Source of the DNA: Candidatus Sulfotelmatobacter sp.
GTDB taxonomy: Bacteria; Acidobacteriota; Terriglobia; Terriglobales; Acidobacteriaceae
Length of the DNA: 64,000 nucleotides
Direction: 5' to 3'
Assembly (NCBI GenBank): GCA_036500765.1
Contig: DASYBM010000011.1
Location: 62,001-126,000 of the forward strand
Part shown: positions 34,457-42,445 of the stretch, piece after piece
How the letters are laid out: each line of letters opens with the position of its first letter
How positions within the stretch are numbered: position 1 is the stretch's first letter
The notes under the pieces: model-generated
Database searches by the model: none
The model's input: only the letters and a program-made list of their open reading frames with translations
Told to the model about the DNA's origin: nothing
Made by a program: the position numbers and the translations under genes

Positions 34457-35764
34457 GTGACGTTTCAGGTCAAAGTTGCGGATCAAAAAGATCGAATTGT
34501 GCGCATTGCCGAGGAGATCAAGAACCCATCTTCTCACGAAATCGTAGTATTTCGTGACCAGCCCGAGCAGCTGCCGGTCGTGCGGTTGCCCATTGATTTG
34601 CTCCTCTACCGGATGGAGAACGGGCGCACCGGGAAAGCTCAGGAAGAATATATTCGCCGAAATAAACTGGACGAAAATTACTTCGTGTCTGGTGAGGAAG
34701 ACGAGGAAGCGCAGATGGTTCAACACGCGCTCCTGTTGGAGATTGCAAAGGATCCCCGCGCTGACATCTACGCCGAACTCAAGTACAAAGCGGTCCAAAG
34801 TCAAAATCTTCTTATCACCCATTCCGGAGTCGTTGTGAATGGGAACAGACGGTTGGTATCGATGCGCGAGCTGTTGGACGCAGAAAACACGGAGTTCAGT
34901 AAGTTCGGGTTTGTAAATGTGACAGTGTTACCAAGTAACGCGACGTTCCCCGACCTCGAAGAGATCGAATCGGAACTGCAAGAGATACCTGAAACAAAAC
35001 TGGAATACGATTGGATATCTCGCAAGCTAAAACTCCGACGTCGGCGTGACCACCATAAAATACCACCCGATAAACTTAGGAAGATGTACCGATTCAAGAG
35101 CCAGAAAGACATCAACCGGGAGATCGAACAGCTTGAGTTGGCTGAGGATTATCTGGAGCGATACCTCAAACGGCCACGGGAGTACGAGGCTGTCGACAAA
35201 AGTGAGCAGATGTTCAAGCAGTTGCAGCAGGCTCTGGAAAATAAATCTGGAGAAATCGAGGAACTCAGTCGGCTCATCGCCTATCCGTTGGTGAAAGAAG
35301 CGCGTGGGTTGCAAGATCGTGCCTACCAATTTCGGTTCGCTTTTGGTGAGGATGCAGAGGAACTGTTGCGACGCCTTGCCGAGGAGGAGAAGATTTCAAT
35401 TGCGCCTACACCGAGCGCCATGCCGAGCACGTCCGATGATGATGATCCGCTTGGTGGGGTGACAGAAGAAACCACTCAGCAATACTCCGCTCTGAAGCCC
35501 ATTATTCTCGATGCCCAGAAAAGTAAGGAGCGCGCACAGCAGATTGCTCGCATCACGGCCCAGATTCAACAGGAGAAACAGGAAGGCGGTCGTAAAATGC
35601 TTGCCCTGCGAAATGCTGAGTCCGCTAATTCACTTTTGCACGACATCGAACTGAACGGTGCCGATCCCTCCACATTCCCCAAGATTCGGGCACAACTCGT
35701 TAGTTGTTCGGAACGGGCACAGGAAATAATTTCGAAGATTCCTATCGCAAAGGCCGCAGAGTGA
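34457..35764 (+). CDS. ParB/Srx-like protein of a defence-type operon
   Basis: The 435-residue protein has a ParB-like N-terminal region: LPVVRLPIDLLLYRMENGRT, a helical stretch, then the signature VVVNGNRRLVSMREL at about residues 125-139, where ParB proteins have (D/N)GNRR. A basic segment (KLKLRRRRDHHKI) and long charged coiled-coil helices (to the C-terminus) follow. ParB-like folds can bind or hydrolyse nucleotides, including CTP. AAAGGAG lies seven bases before GTG 34457, which is preferred over ATG 34451. It is ten bases from the helicase gene. Confidence 0.7.
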   Translation: MTFQVKVADQKDRIVRIAEEIKNPSSHEIVVFRDQPEQLPVVRLPIDLLLYRMENGRTGKAQEEYIRRNKLDENYFVSGEEDEEAQMVQHALLLEIAKDPRADIYAELKYKAVQSQNLLITHSGVVVNGNRRLVSMRELLDAENTEFSKFGFVNVTVLPSNATFPDLEEIESELQEIPETKLEYDWISRKLKLRRRRDHHKIPPDKLRKMYRFKSQKDINREIEQLELAEDYLERYLKRPREYEAVDKSEQMFKQLQQALENKSGEIEELSRLIAYPLVKEARGLQDRAYQFRFAFGEDAEELLRRLAEEEKISIAPTPSAMPSTSDDDDPLGGVTEETTQQYSALKPIILDAQKSKERAQQIARITAQIQQEKQEGGRKMLALRNAESANSLLHDIELNGADPSTFPKIRAQLVSCSERAQEIISKIPIAKAAE

Positions 35765-35774
35765 TCGCCAGCGC

Positions 35775-37676
35775 ATGACCATAAAGCTGGAATATCTCGA
35801 ACGAGAACAGAAGGGTAGGATCACGGCCAGTCCCGAACTGGAGCAGGCCGTCTGGGCTCGAATTACCGGACTCGCCACGCGAGTGCAACCTGACCTCCCA
35901 ATACGCGGTCGTGTTTTCGACATGGATTGGGCGGCATTGCTATCAATGGTGGCTCGGCTCGCCGATATGCGGAAGCAGTTTGGCTTCGGCATTGAATATT
36001 CGGGGGGAGCGCGAGACCAGTTAAAGAGATTCCGCGAGGAATACATCGCCTTGCGGGAACCGCGCACGTTACCGAACTTATCGGAGCAAAGTGTGCAGGA
36101 GCAACTGGGCCTGCTCGGATTCGGTAGAGAACTGAAAGATCATCAACGCAGGGATGTGGTGCTGATGGCCGCGCAGCGCAATGGCGCAAATTTCTCTGTG
36201 CCGGGTGCGGGAAAAACCACCGTCGCCCTTGCAGTCCATCTGCTAACTAATAGGGACGCACATCTTTTGGTGGTTGCTCCGAAGAATGCTTTTGCCGCAT
36301 GGGACGATGTGATCTCCGAAAGTTTGATTCAATCGCATCCAGAAGCGGATATGACCCCATTTGTTCGGCTGGAAGAAGGGATTGATGGTGTCCGCGCTGC
36401 ACTAAGAGCCGAACCTCGTCGCGCGATTATTTCCTACGATCAATTGATTAGGGTTCCCGAGGTCGTTGCTGATTTTATGCGGTCACATCGAGTGCACTTG
36501 ATCGTTGACGAGAGCCACAAGATGAAGTCTGGCGGTTTTTCCCAACGTGGCGCGGCTCTTCTTTCCATCGCCCATTTGCCAATTCGTCGCGACATCATGA
36601 GTGGCACGCCGATGCCAAATGCGCTGGTGGATGTCGTGCCGCAAATCGACTTTTTATGGCCCGGACAAGGACTCGGGCGTCAGATCGTCGTCGCCGAGAA
36701 TCCGGCCCAAATACTAAGGCCACTCTATGTGAGGGCCAGAAAAAGCGAACTGGCACTCCCACCAGTTGTAAAGCGGCATCACGCAGTAACCATGTCCGAT
36801 GCACAACTCGCGTTCTACAGCTTGGTTCGCGATGCGATATTGCAACGGATGGCGGGAGTGTCGGCTAATGCGAATATCGATCTTGGTGCGGCACGCATGG
36901 CAGTTGTGCGTCTCCTACAGATTTCATCGAATCCTGTCCTCGCAGTTCGGGCGATGACATCGCAGCAGCTTGATAATTTCCTACACAACGATGACACTCT
37001 GGAAGCAATATTCACCCAAGTTGTTGCCGAGCGTGATTCTCCAAAACTGCTTGCAACGGTTGCGTTGGCCCGTGAAATCCTCACGAATGATCGATCTGCC
37101 CGCGTCGTCATATGGAGCATTTTTCGAGAAAACGTCGAGCGACTCAGCAGTCTACTGTCCGAGTTCGGTGCAACCTTTATTCATGGCGGAGTTCCTGTCG
37201 GTGACCCTAACAATCTGGATACGCGGGAAGGACGCATTCGTGCATTTCATTCCAATGATCTCCACGGTCGAGTTCTGGTGGCTAACCCAGCGGCTTGCTC
37301 CGAAGGAATCAGCCTTCATCGTGTCTGTCACCATGCGATCTATGTGGATCGTAGCTACAACGCTGCCCATTTCTTGCAGAGCGTAGATCGAATTCATCGA
37401 TTGGGCCTGCCACCTGAGACGCTCACCTATGTGCATGTCATGGAGTCTGTTGCGCCCGGAGTCATCGGGGCGATTGACTACTCCGTGCGGCGCAGACTCA
37501 TCGACAAATTGAACATGATGGCAAATGCACTTGAAGATATTGACCTTCGTCAGCTCGCCTTAGATGAACAGGAAGGAGAAGAGCCGATTGACTACGACAT
37601 TACTCTGGATGACATAGTCGATCTAATCAACGAACTTTCTGGCACTGCGCCCGAACCGGGCGAGGAACTGGTGTGA
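35775..37676 (+). CDS. SNF2-type DEAD/DEAH helicase
   Basis: A superfamily 2 ATPase, expected to translocate on DNA. The 633-residue protein has a roughly 120-residue N-terminal region, then LKDHQRRDVVLMAAQRNGAN, Walker A SVPGAGKTTVALA (residues 142-154), the motif Ia strand LLVVAPKNAFAAW, the DEAH-like box IVDESHKMKSGG (about 245), motif III MSGTPMPN, and the second RecA domain with VVIWSIFRENVERLSSLL and motif VI LQSVDRIHRLG (about 534). All helicase motifs look intact. It overlaps the next gene (GTGTGA), so the two are translated together. Confidence 0.92.
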   Translation: MTIKLEYLEREQKGRITASPELEQAVWARITGLATRVQPDLPIRGRVFDMDWAALLSMVARLADMRKQFGFGIEYSGGARDQLKRFREEYIALREPRTLPNLSEQSVQEQLGLLGFGRELKDHQRRDVVLMAAQRNGANFSVPGAGKTTVALAVHLLTNRDAHLLVVAPKNAFAAWDDVISESLIQSHPEADMTPFVRLEEGIDGVRAALRAEPRRAIISYDQLIRVPEVVADFMRSHRVHLIVDESHKMKSGGFSQRGAALLSIAHLPIRRDIMSGTPMPNALVDVVPQIDFLWPGQGLGRQIVVAENPAQILRPLYVRARKSELALPPVVKRHHAVTMSDAQLAFYSLVRDAILQRMAGVSANANIDLGAARMAVVRLLQISSNPVLAVRAMTSQQLDNFLHNDDTLEAIFTQVVAERDSPKLLATVALAREILTNDRSARVVIWSIFRENVERLSSLLSEFGATFIHGGVPVGDPNNLDTREGRIRAFHSNDLHGRVLVANPAACSEGISLHRVCHHAIYVDRSYNAAHFLQSVDRIHRLGLPPETLTYVHVMESVAPGVIGAIDYSVRRRLIDKLNMMANALEDIDLRQLALDEQEGEEPIDYDITLDDIVDLINELSGTAPEPGEELV

Positions 37677-38536
37677 AGCCGGATCTGGTGTTTCGCATTA
37701 GTGTGATCGATGCTGGCTTGAATCTGAAGCGACATCTTCAAACCTATCCCGAAGTAACAGTCGCGGATGCTATTAGGCAACTCCGCAACGGTCCAGTTTT
37801 CCGTAATTCGCTTGATTACGAGGCCGCACTCGACATTTGCGAAGAGCATGGCATTGCCCCGTTTTGCTCATCACCGAATCGAACCGAGGAACTAAGGCAA
37901 ACATTGTTCAAGCTGGCGATTCTGCTGAAGCCATTTTGGGCGAAGATATGTTTCTTGGGGCGAGATCGAGTGCGTGATGTACTGTCGGTTGGCCAAAAAC
38001 AGTGTCTGAATTATGCAGGCTTGCTCGGCCCAATCGACGAAGCGGTGCGTCTTTGGTGGGACGAATTGGCCGCACACTTTCGCGCTGAACAGTCCCAAAA
38101 ACTGCTGGAGATCGGACGACGGGGTGAGAAACTCTCCCTTCAGTTGGAGATTGAGACGCTCAGGAAGTTGGGCATAAGCGAAAGTCCAGTGTGGATATCG
38201 CTTGAAGACAACACGGCTGGGTACGACATTGCGTCTCATCGATGGAATGAGACAGGTGAGTTGACAAAGCTGTTCATTGAAGCCAAGGCGACCACAACCA
38301 CAGAATTCGTCTTTTTTCTGACTCGGCATGAGTGGGAAGTAGCGGCTGAGGCGGGAAGCAGTTTTCTTTTCCATTTCTGGTATCTCCCAACACCCGCTGT
38401 GTGGATTGCCACGGTGGAGCAAGTTGCTGCTCATATTCCCAGCGACCATGGTTCCGGTCTTTGGGACAAAGTCAGATTGAATCTTCGAGATCGTCCTTTT
38501 GATCCGGTAATGTTTCCATCGTTTGTAGCATTCTGA
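37673..38536 (+). CDS. DUF3883/NOV-C-type nuclease-like protein
   Basis: The 287-residue protein ends in a DUF3883-like domain: GRRGEKLSLQLEIETLRKLG, then DNTAGYDIASHRW (Asp at about 184) and LTKLFIEAKATTTT (Glu and Lys at about 200-202), then FVFFLTRHEWEVAAEAGSSF. The D...ExK arrangement matches PD-(D/E)XK nucleases. The N-terminal 150 residues are helical and unrecognised. The GTG start overlaps the helicase stop, and the gene closes the four-gene operon. In this setting it is the likeliest active nuclease of the system. Confidence 0.75.
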   Translation: MKPDLVFRISVIDAGLNLKRHLQTYPEVTVADAIRQLRNGPVFRNSLDYEAALDICEEHGIAPFCSSPNRTEELRQTLFKLAILLKPFWAKICFLGRDRVRDVLSVGQKQCLNYAGLLGPIDEAVRLWWDELAAHFRAEQSQKLLEIGRRGEKLSLQLEIETLRKLGISESPVWISLEDNTAGYDIASHRWNETGELTKLFIEAKATTTTEFVFFLTRHEWEVAAEAGSSFLFHFWYLPTPAVWIATVEQVAAHIPSDHGSGLWDKVRLNLRDRPFDPVMFPSFVAF

Positions 38537-38639
38537 AGTGACCCCTCCCAATTCCAGAAAGTTGATGTCGTAGCCCCTCCTGCCGGGACAAGATTTGCTC
38601 CCTCCCCTATGAGTTCAATCGATTCACAGGAGACGAGCA

Positions 38640-38966
38640 ATGAAGAAACAAGGCACGACAGACGCGAAGCGAGCGGCAGCAAACGATAAGGCAGAGAACG
38701 GGAAGGCCGAGAAAGCAAAGAAGGTTTCTAAGCCAACCGAGCCGGATGCGAAGTTCACACTCGGTTCAATCGACACCGTCAAGCGCGGCTTCCTCTTGGA
38801 GTTCGTGAAGTTTGTGAAGGCGAAAGGCACCGTGGATGCGGCGATGCTCATCGCTGAATTCAACGGACGCCAGTTCGATGGCCGGAAGGTGACGTCGGAC
38901 CGCGTGCATCGATACATTTCCTACTGCCGGAACCACGGCATCTTCAAGGCCGTGGTCACCAAGTGA
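38640..38966 (+). CDS. Small island protein, paralogue of the one at 39636
   Basis: The 108-residue protein has a Lys/Ala-rich disordered start of about 40 residues, followed by a compact domain with GSIDTVKRGFLLEFVKFVKA, FNGRQFDGRKVTSDRVHRYI and HGIFKAV. The same domain makes up most of the product at 39636. It looks like a small winged helix or HTH fold. CAGGAGACGAG precedes the ATG. Its stop overlaps the next start (GTGA). Confidence 0.7.
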   Translation: MKKQGTTDAKRAAANDKAENGKAEKAKKVSKPTEPDAKFTLGSIDTVKRGFLLEFVKFVKAKGTVDAAMLIAEFNGRQFDGRKVTSDRVHRYISYCRNHGIFKAVVTK

Positions 38967-39241
38967 GCGGGGTGAAATTCTCTCCCGGCTCAGTCGTGGC
39001 GACTCCGGGTGTTCTGGAAGCATTCAGGACATCCGGGGACGACCCGCTCGCCTATCTCGTCAGGCATCTCGCTGGCGATTGGGGCGAAGTGGACGCGGAG
39101 GACTGGCAGGCGAACGAGCAGAGCCTTCTGCGCGAACTCCGGCTGCTGTCTGTCTACCGCATGAGCGATGGCACGCGCTTCTGGATCATCACGGAAGCCG
39201 ACCGGAGCGCAACCACCTTCTTATTGCCCGACGAATACTGA
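38963..39241 (+). CDS. Small conserved mobile-element protein
   Basis: The 92-residue protein contains SPGSVVATPGVLEAFRTSGD, then HLAGDWGEVDAEDWQANEQS and FWIITEADRSATTFLLPDEY. Proteins with the GDWGxVDxED and ITEADRSxTTxLLPxEY pattern are common in integrative elements and on plasmids; their function is not known to me. It is translationally coupled to the preceding small gene through a GTGA overlap. Confidence 0.8.
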   Translation: MSGVKFSPGSVVATPGVLEAFRTSGDDPLAYLVRHLAGDWGEVDAEDWQANEQSLLRELRLLSVYRMSDGTRFWIITEADRSATTFLLPDEY

Positions 39242-39254
39242 AACCCTCTCAGGG

Positions 39255-39446
39255 TCACCCTCGCGTGTGGCCCTTTTCTTTGCGTTCCATCTGCGCCACT
39301 TGCTTCTGCAACTCAGTCGCTTTCGCCTTGAGAGTCGCAGCGTGCTCTATCAGCTTCGCTGCGGTAGCCAGCAATTCGTCAGACTCGCGGCGAAGCTTTT
39401 CGGAGAGCGATTCGTTCGGCACGCCACCTATGATGCCACAGGACAC
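39255..39446 (-). CDS. Possible small coiled-coil protein
   Basis: A 63-residue frame is almost wholly a heptad-type helix (LRRESDELLATAAKLIEHAA, then LKAKATELQKQVAQMERKEK). No ribosome site is evident and no family is recognised. It is on the strand opposite its neighbours, which is usual for cargo here but adds no support. Confidence 0.35.
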   Translation of the reverse strand: MSCGIIGGVPNESLSEKLRRESDELLATAAKLIEHAATLKAKATELQKQVAQMERKEKGHTRG

Positions 39447-39635
39447 GTAGGGACGTTTATAGGCTCGTTCGAGGCTCCCGCCCAGCCCGTGGCCCTCCCG
39501 TTCTCAACATGAATCGTGTGGGATACAGCAGGTATGTCGAGTGGGTACTTTGCTCAAACCAAGGTGCCCATGTCGGTCATCGTCATAGCCGGACATGATC
39601 TCGTCATCGGCAACTGCCGACAGGGAGATCAAAAG

Positions 39636-39902
39636 ATGGCTTACAAAACGATCCAAACGCAAACACTGACGGTCGCCAAGACCGACTCAATCAAACGCGG
39701 CTTCGTCGCGGCTTTCGTGGCGTTCGTCGCGAAGAAGGGCCATGTCACAGTGGCGGAACTTCAGGCGAAGTTCACCGGCAGGCAGTTCAACGGTAAGAAG
39801 GTCACGAACGAGCGCGTGGTGCGCTACGCCTACTGGTGCGTGGCGAACGGCGTCCTCAAGGTTGCAGCGAAGGCGAATGCTGCGAAAGCGGGTGCACGCT
39901 AA
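39636..39902 (+). CDS. Small island protein, paralogue of the one at 38640
   Basis: The 88-residue protein carries KTDSIKRGFVAAFVAFVAKK, FTGRQFNGKKVTNERVVRYA and VANGVLKVAA, matching the domain at 38640 along its length. ATG 39636 has CAGGGAGATC upstream; the frame opens earlier but without a site. The stop overlaps an ATG (TAATG) that opens the next frame. Confidence 0.7.
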   Translation: MAYKTIQTQTLTVAKTDSIKRGFVAAFVAFVAKKGHVTVAELQAKFTGRQFNGKKVTNERVVRYAYWCVANGVLKVAAKANAAKAGAR

Positions 39903-40127
39903 TGACTAAATCACACGCGGCTGAATTCGTCTCGGCTCTTCCCCGCAACAGCAGGAATGCACTGAGGGTAATCTTGGCAAGCGAGCAGGGTGCTGCGAAA
40001 CTTCGGGTAGCACTCGGCATGGGAGAAGGCGCAATGACAAACCCGGATAGAGCGACTGGCCTCGCACGCGCTGGTCGCACCATCGATCTGTTTCTCGACA
40101 CACCTATTTCAAACTGGAGGCAAGCAA

Positions 40128-40474
40128 TGAGAACTGCTGCAATGTTTTTCATCGGGTTGGTGCTCGCGAGCCACTCCTTCGCGCAAACCGCTCCGGTGCA
40201 GATGCACGTCAACTCGATCCACAAAGCCACCCGAGATGACGAGAAAACCTACCGCACGTCGTTCAACCAAGACATCATCGTGGGCACGATCGGCAACAAG
40301 CGATACACCCTCGAAGAACTGAAAAGTTGGGGCATGCCCACGCTCGAAGTCGGGCAGGATTACAACGTGGTCAAGGCGGACGGCAAAGCGGTGAAGTTCA
40401 TCGTCCACGGCAAGAAGCGCGATGAAACCTTGAGTCTGAACGTGGTCACGGTCGAAGAAGTCGATGCCAAATAA
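40128..40474 (+). CDS. Small secreted protein, with an in-frame extension back to 39902
   Basis: From ATG 40128 the 115-residue product has a signal peptide (MRTAAMFFIGLVLASHSFAQ) and a soluble domain ending KFIVHGKKRDETLSLNVVTV. A perfect GGAGG lies eight bases before this ATG. The same frame is open without a stop back to ATG 39902, which overlaps the previous stop (TAATG); that 75-residue extension (MTKSHAAEFVSALPRNSRNA) would bury the signal peptide. Two starts or a fused small gene are both possible. It ends at a strong terminator. Confidence 0.62.
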
Positions 40475-40475
40475 C

Positions 40476-40712
40476 CTACCGGGAACGCTCCCCACTCAAG
40501 CCGCTCTTCGGAGCGGCTTTTCTTTTGCCTGCGGGCACACGCCATGGTGGATCGTAGTTGGGCAGAGCACGGATGCGGGACTCTTCTCGGTCCGCCCGTT
40601 CGCGTCTGCGCTGGCGCATGGCGTCGTCCAATGCCCACTCCTGAGCGTGCTGTTCCTGCTCGAAGCGAGTCATGGCTTTTCGGAACCCTACTGGATGATG
40701 CGGCTTGCCCAC
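40476..40712 (-). CDS. Small basic protein, last gene of a leftward micro-operon
   Basis: The 78-residue product is very basic and polar (MRQRRRERADREESRIRALP). The ATG at 40712 directly abuts the stop of the membrane-protein gene. No family is recognised; support comes from the tight operon. Confidence 0.45.
   Translation of the reverse strand: MGKPHHPVGFRKAMTRFEQEQHAQEWALDDAMRQRRRERADREESRIRALPNYDPPWRVPAGKRKAAPKSGLSGERSR
40498..40526 (+). terminator. Rho-independent terminator with a UUCG tetraloop
   Basis: AAGCCGCTC and GAGCGGCTT form a 9-bp perfect stem closed by TTCG, followed by TTCTTTT. It ends the rightward gene at 40474 and overlaps the 3' end of the leftward micro-operon. Confidence 0.88.
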
Positions 40713-41048
40713 TTAGCCCTTCGCGTTGTCGTCCACAACAACGGTCGTCGTGTCCGCGCTCGCAGGAAGCTGGCCCGTCTTCAACGACATGAGTGCCTGC
40801 CCTGCTTTGCCTACGCCGTAAGGCATCGTAGTGAGCACAGCGAGTGCGCCGATAATCATGGGAAGGTTCGGGAGCCAGACGGCGAGTTTGTCAGTGGGCT
40901 GGTAGAAGCAATGCCGAATGGTGAAGCCGATGATTAGCATCGTCCAGATGCTGAGGATGCCGGACATGATACGACTGGAGGACGGCGCACCGTTCTCGCT
41001 GAACGCTTTGCCGAGAAACGACCAGACTTTGTCCCAAGGAATCTTCAT
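40713..41048 (-). CDS. Small membrane protein of a leftward micro-operon (holin-like in form)
   Basis: The 111-residue protein starts MKIPWDKVWSFLGKAFSENG, has two membrane segments (IMSGILSIWTMLIIGFTI and LPMIIGALAVLTTMPYG) and a polar tail. The layout recalls small phage or plasmid membrane proteins, but no family is certain. ATG 41048 overlaps the stop of the upstream Cys-rich gene (ATGA), which decides the start against longer frames. Confidence 0.62.
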   Translation of the reverse strand: MKIPWDKVWSFLGKAFSENGAPSSSRIMSGILSIWTMLIIGFTIRHCFYQPTDKLAVWLPNLPMIIGALAVLTTMPYGVGKAGQALMSLKTGQLPASADTTTVVVDDNAKG

Positions 41049-41197
41049 TTGCATCTGCAATCCACGAGATATTCCTCGCACTCCGCACACCGGATGCCCA
41101 TGGCGATCTGCCACTCGAACGTGGTCATGTCCTTCTTCGTGCAGACAGGCTGTGAGTGAGGCTCGTTACTTTCGGTGATCCGGTCCATATGAATCAT
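41045..41197 (-). CDS. 50-residue Cys-rich (zinc-ribbon-like) protein
   Basis: The frame reads MIHMDRITESNEPHSQPVCT, then MGIRCAECEEYLVDCRCK to the stop. It has five Cys, including CAEC and CRC, consistent with a zinc site. Both ends are ATGA overlaps with the neighbours, strong support that it is translated despite its size. Confidence 0.6.
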   Translation of the reverse strand: MIHMDRITESNEPHSQPVCTKKDMTTFEWQIAMGIRCAECEEYLVDCRCK

Positions 41198-41553
41198 GAA
41201 GGGAGACAGCCGTGCACCGTATTGGCTAACGGCTCAGCCACGGGATGGCTCCCTTCCCTGAAACTCTCGCCCCAATGATTTATTACTTGCGTTCGCGGAG
41301 GATGGTCGTAGGCAGGAAGCCACACGTGCTCTTCGATAACATTCTTGATGAGCATGAACAGCAGATCGCCGTTCGGCTTGCGAACGATTTCTGTTTCGTC
41401 GGAGCTAGTGTTGGCTCTGACGATGTCGATCCCGCCCAGCTTCGCCGCGTCCCACTCATGTGCCTTTGGAGCGTTGCGGAACAGCCGTTCACCGGCTTCG
41501 AGAATCGGATGGTTGTCTGGGAGCAGACGGTTGACATCAATTCTTTGCAGCAC
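41194..41553 (-). CDS. Hypothetical protein of the leftward micro-operon
   Basis: The 119-residue protein has no recognised domain; segments include LPDNHPILEAGERLFRNAPK and IVRKPNGDLLFMLIKNVIEE. The start is GTG at 41553, overlapping the upstream gene by 17 bases. It overlaps the downstream Cys-rich gene by ATGA. Confidence 0.6.
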   Translation of the reverse strand: MLQRIDVNRLLPDNHPILEAGERLFRNAPKAHEWDAAKLGGIDIVRANTSSDETEIVRKPNGDLLFMLIKNVIEEHVWLPAYDHPPRTQVINHWGESFREGSHPVAEPLANTVHGCLPS

Positions 41554-42235
41554 GCATCACCGCCTTGAACACGATTGAGACACGTGTGCTCTCTTCTAAT
41601 GATTCCCACGCTTTCTTGAACTGTTTCTTCTGAGCATCGCTGAACGGCAGCGTGAGTTTGAAGCGGGAGGGTTGAGCCGCTCGTGTCGCCTGAGCCTGCT
41701 TCACTTTCTCTCGCTCCATGTCACCCATTACGTTGATGCTTGCGAGGTGTTCGTCTGCTTTGTCCGACAGCAGACCGCGCTCAAAATCGTTGACATCCTG
41801 AATGCCGTCCTTAGCCCATTTTGTAGCAAGCTTGGTATCCTCGGCCCGTTTCACTGTGATGTAAGCCTGAACCCTGCGGTAAAACTTTATCAGTCGATAC
41901 GCCTTCGAATCCGCGATGTGCAACTCGCGCAGGTCTTTCAAGAATGTGCCATTACGACCACGAGCACGTTCCTTCTGGAGCAGTTCAAGTTTCTGACCGA
42001 GCAGGTAGCGTGCCCGCTTTTCGTCCTTCATCAGATTCATGATCTCGGCTTTAAGGGTTTCCGGCTGTGGCTTTGGAATGTCGTTCGGATCGTAGACGGA
42101 GCCAGATGCGCTGGGTTTGTATGCATACTTCGATGGCACCCAATCTTCACCATCGAGAGCAGGGCGGGCCGACATTACAGGCTTCTTCTTGTGAATAGAG
42201 ATTTTAATTTTGGGTGCGAGTCTCGGTGATGCCAT
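41537..42235 (-). CDS. Hypothetical DNA-binding-like protein, first gene of the leftward micro-operon
   Basis: The 232-residue protein is basic and helical, with LLQKERARGRNGTFLKDLRE and LHIADSKAYRLIKFYRRVQA, which resemble small plasmid or island proteins that bind DNA. The C-terminus has SRFKLTLPFSDAQKKQFKKA. The frame opens earlier, but ATG 42235 has a perfect GGAGG eight bases upstream. It leads a run of five overlapping or abutting genes to 40476. Confidence 0.65.
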   Translation of the reverse strand: MASPRLAPKIKISIHKKKPVMSARPALDGEDWVPSKYAYKPSASGSVYDPNDIPKPQPETLKAEIMNLMKDEKRARYLLGQKLELLQKERARGRNGTFLKDLRELHIADSKAYRLIKFYRRVQAYITVKRAEDTKLATKWAKDGIQDVNDFERGLLSDKADEHLASINVMGDMEREKVKQAQATRAAQPSRFKLTLPFSDAQKKQFKKAWESLEESTRVSIVFKAVMRAAKN

Positions 42236-42337
42236 GCGCGTGATCCTCCACGCTGATTGTGCCAGCGCGAGAGAGGTCGGGCGAGAGTACCAAGGTTGCG
42301 CGACTTCCACATTCAAGATCAGAGCAAGCTGGTGGGC

Positions 42338-42445
42338 ATGAGTGCTACGGGAGATCCGTGGACAGGTGGCGTGAACCTCGCGAGAGGCTCCTTCGACCTA
42401 TTGAAACACTCGCTGGCCTGCTCAACGTGCTATGGAGAATCCTGA
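42338..42445 (+). CDS. Possible 35-residue ORF
   Basis: The frame MSATGDPWTGGVNLARGSFD ends in LACSTCYGES. The CxxC near the end and overlap with the next small Cys-rich frame are suggestive, but no ribosome site is clear and no homologue is known to me. Confidence 0.3.
   Translation: MSATGDPWTGGVNLARGSFDLLKHSLACSTCYGES

Noticed and set aside
32907..38536. Assignment to DISARM, BREX or a type I restriction system
   Set aside because: The methyltransferase and helicase fit loosely, but DrmA/DrmB, PglZ/BrxC and HsdS/HsdR-type genes are absent.
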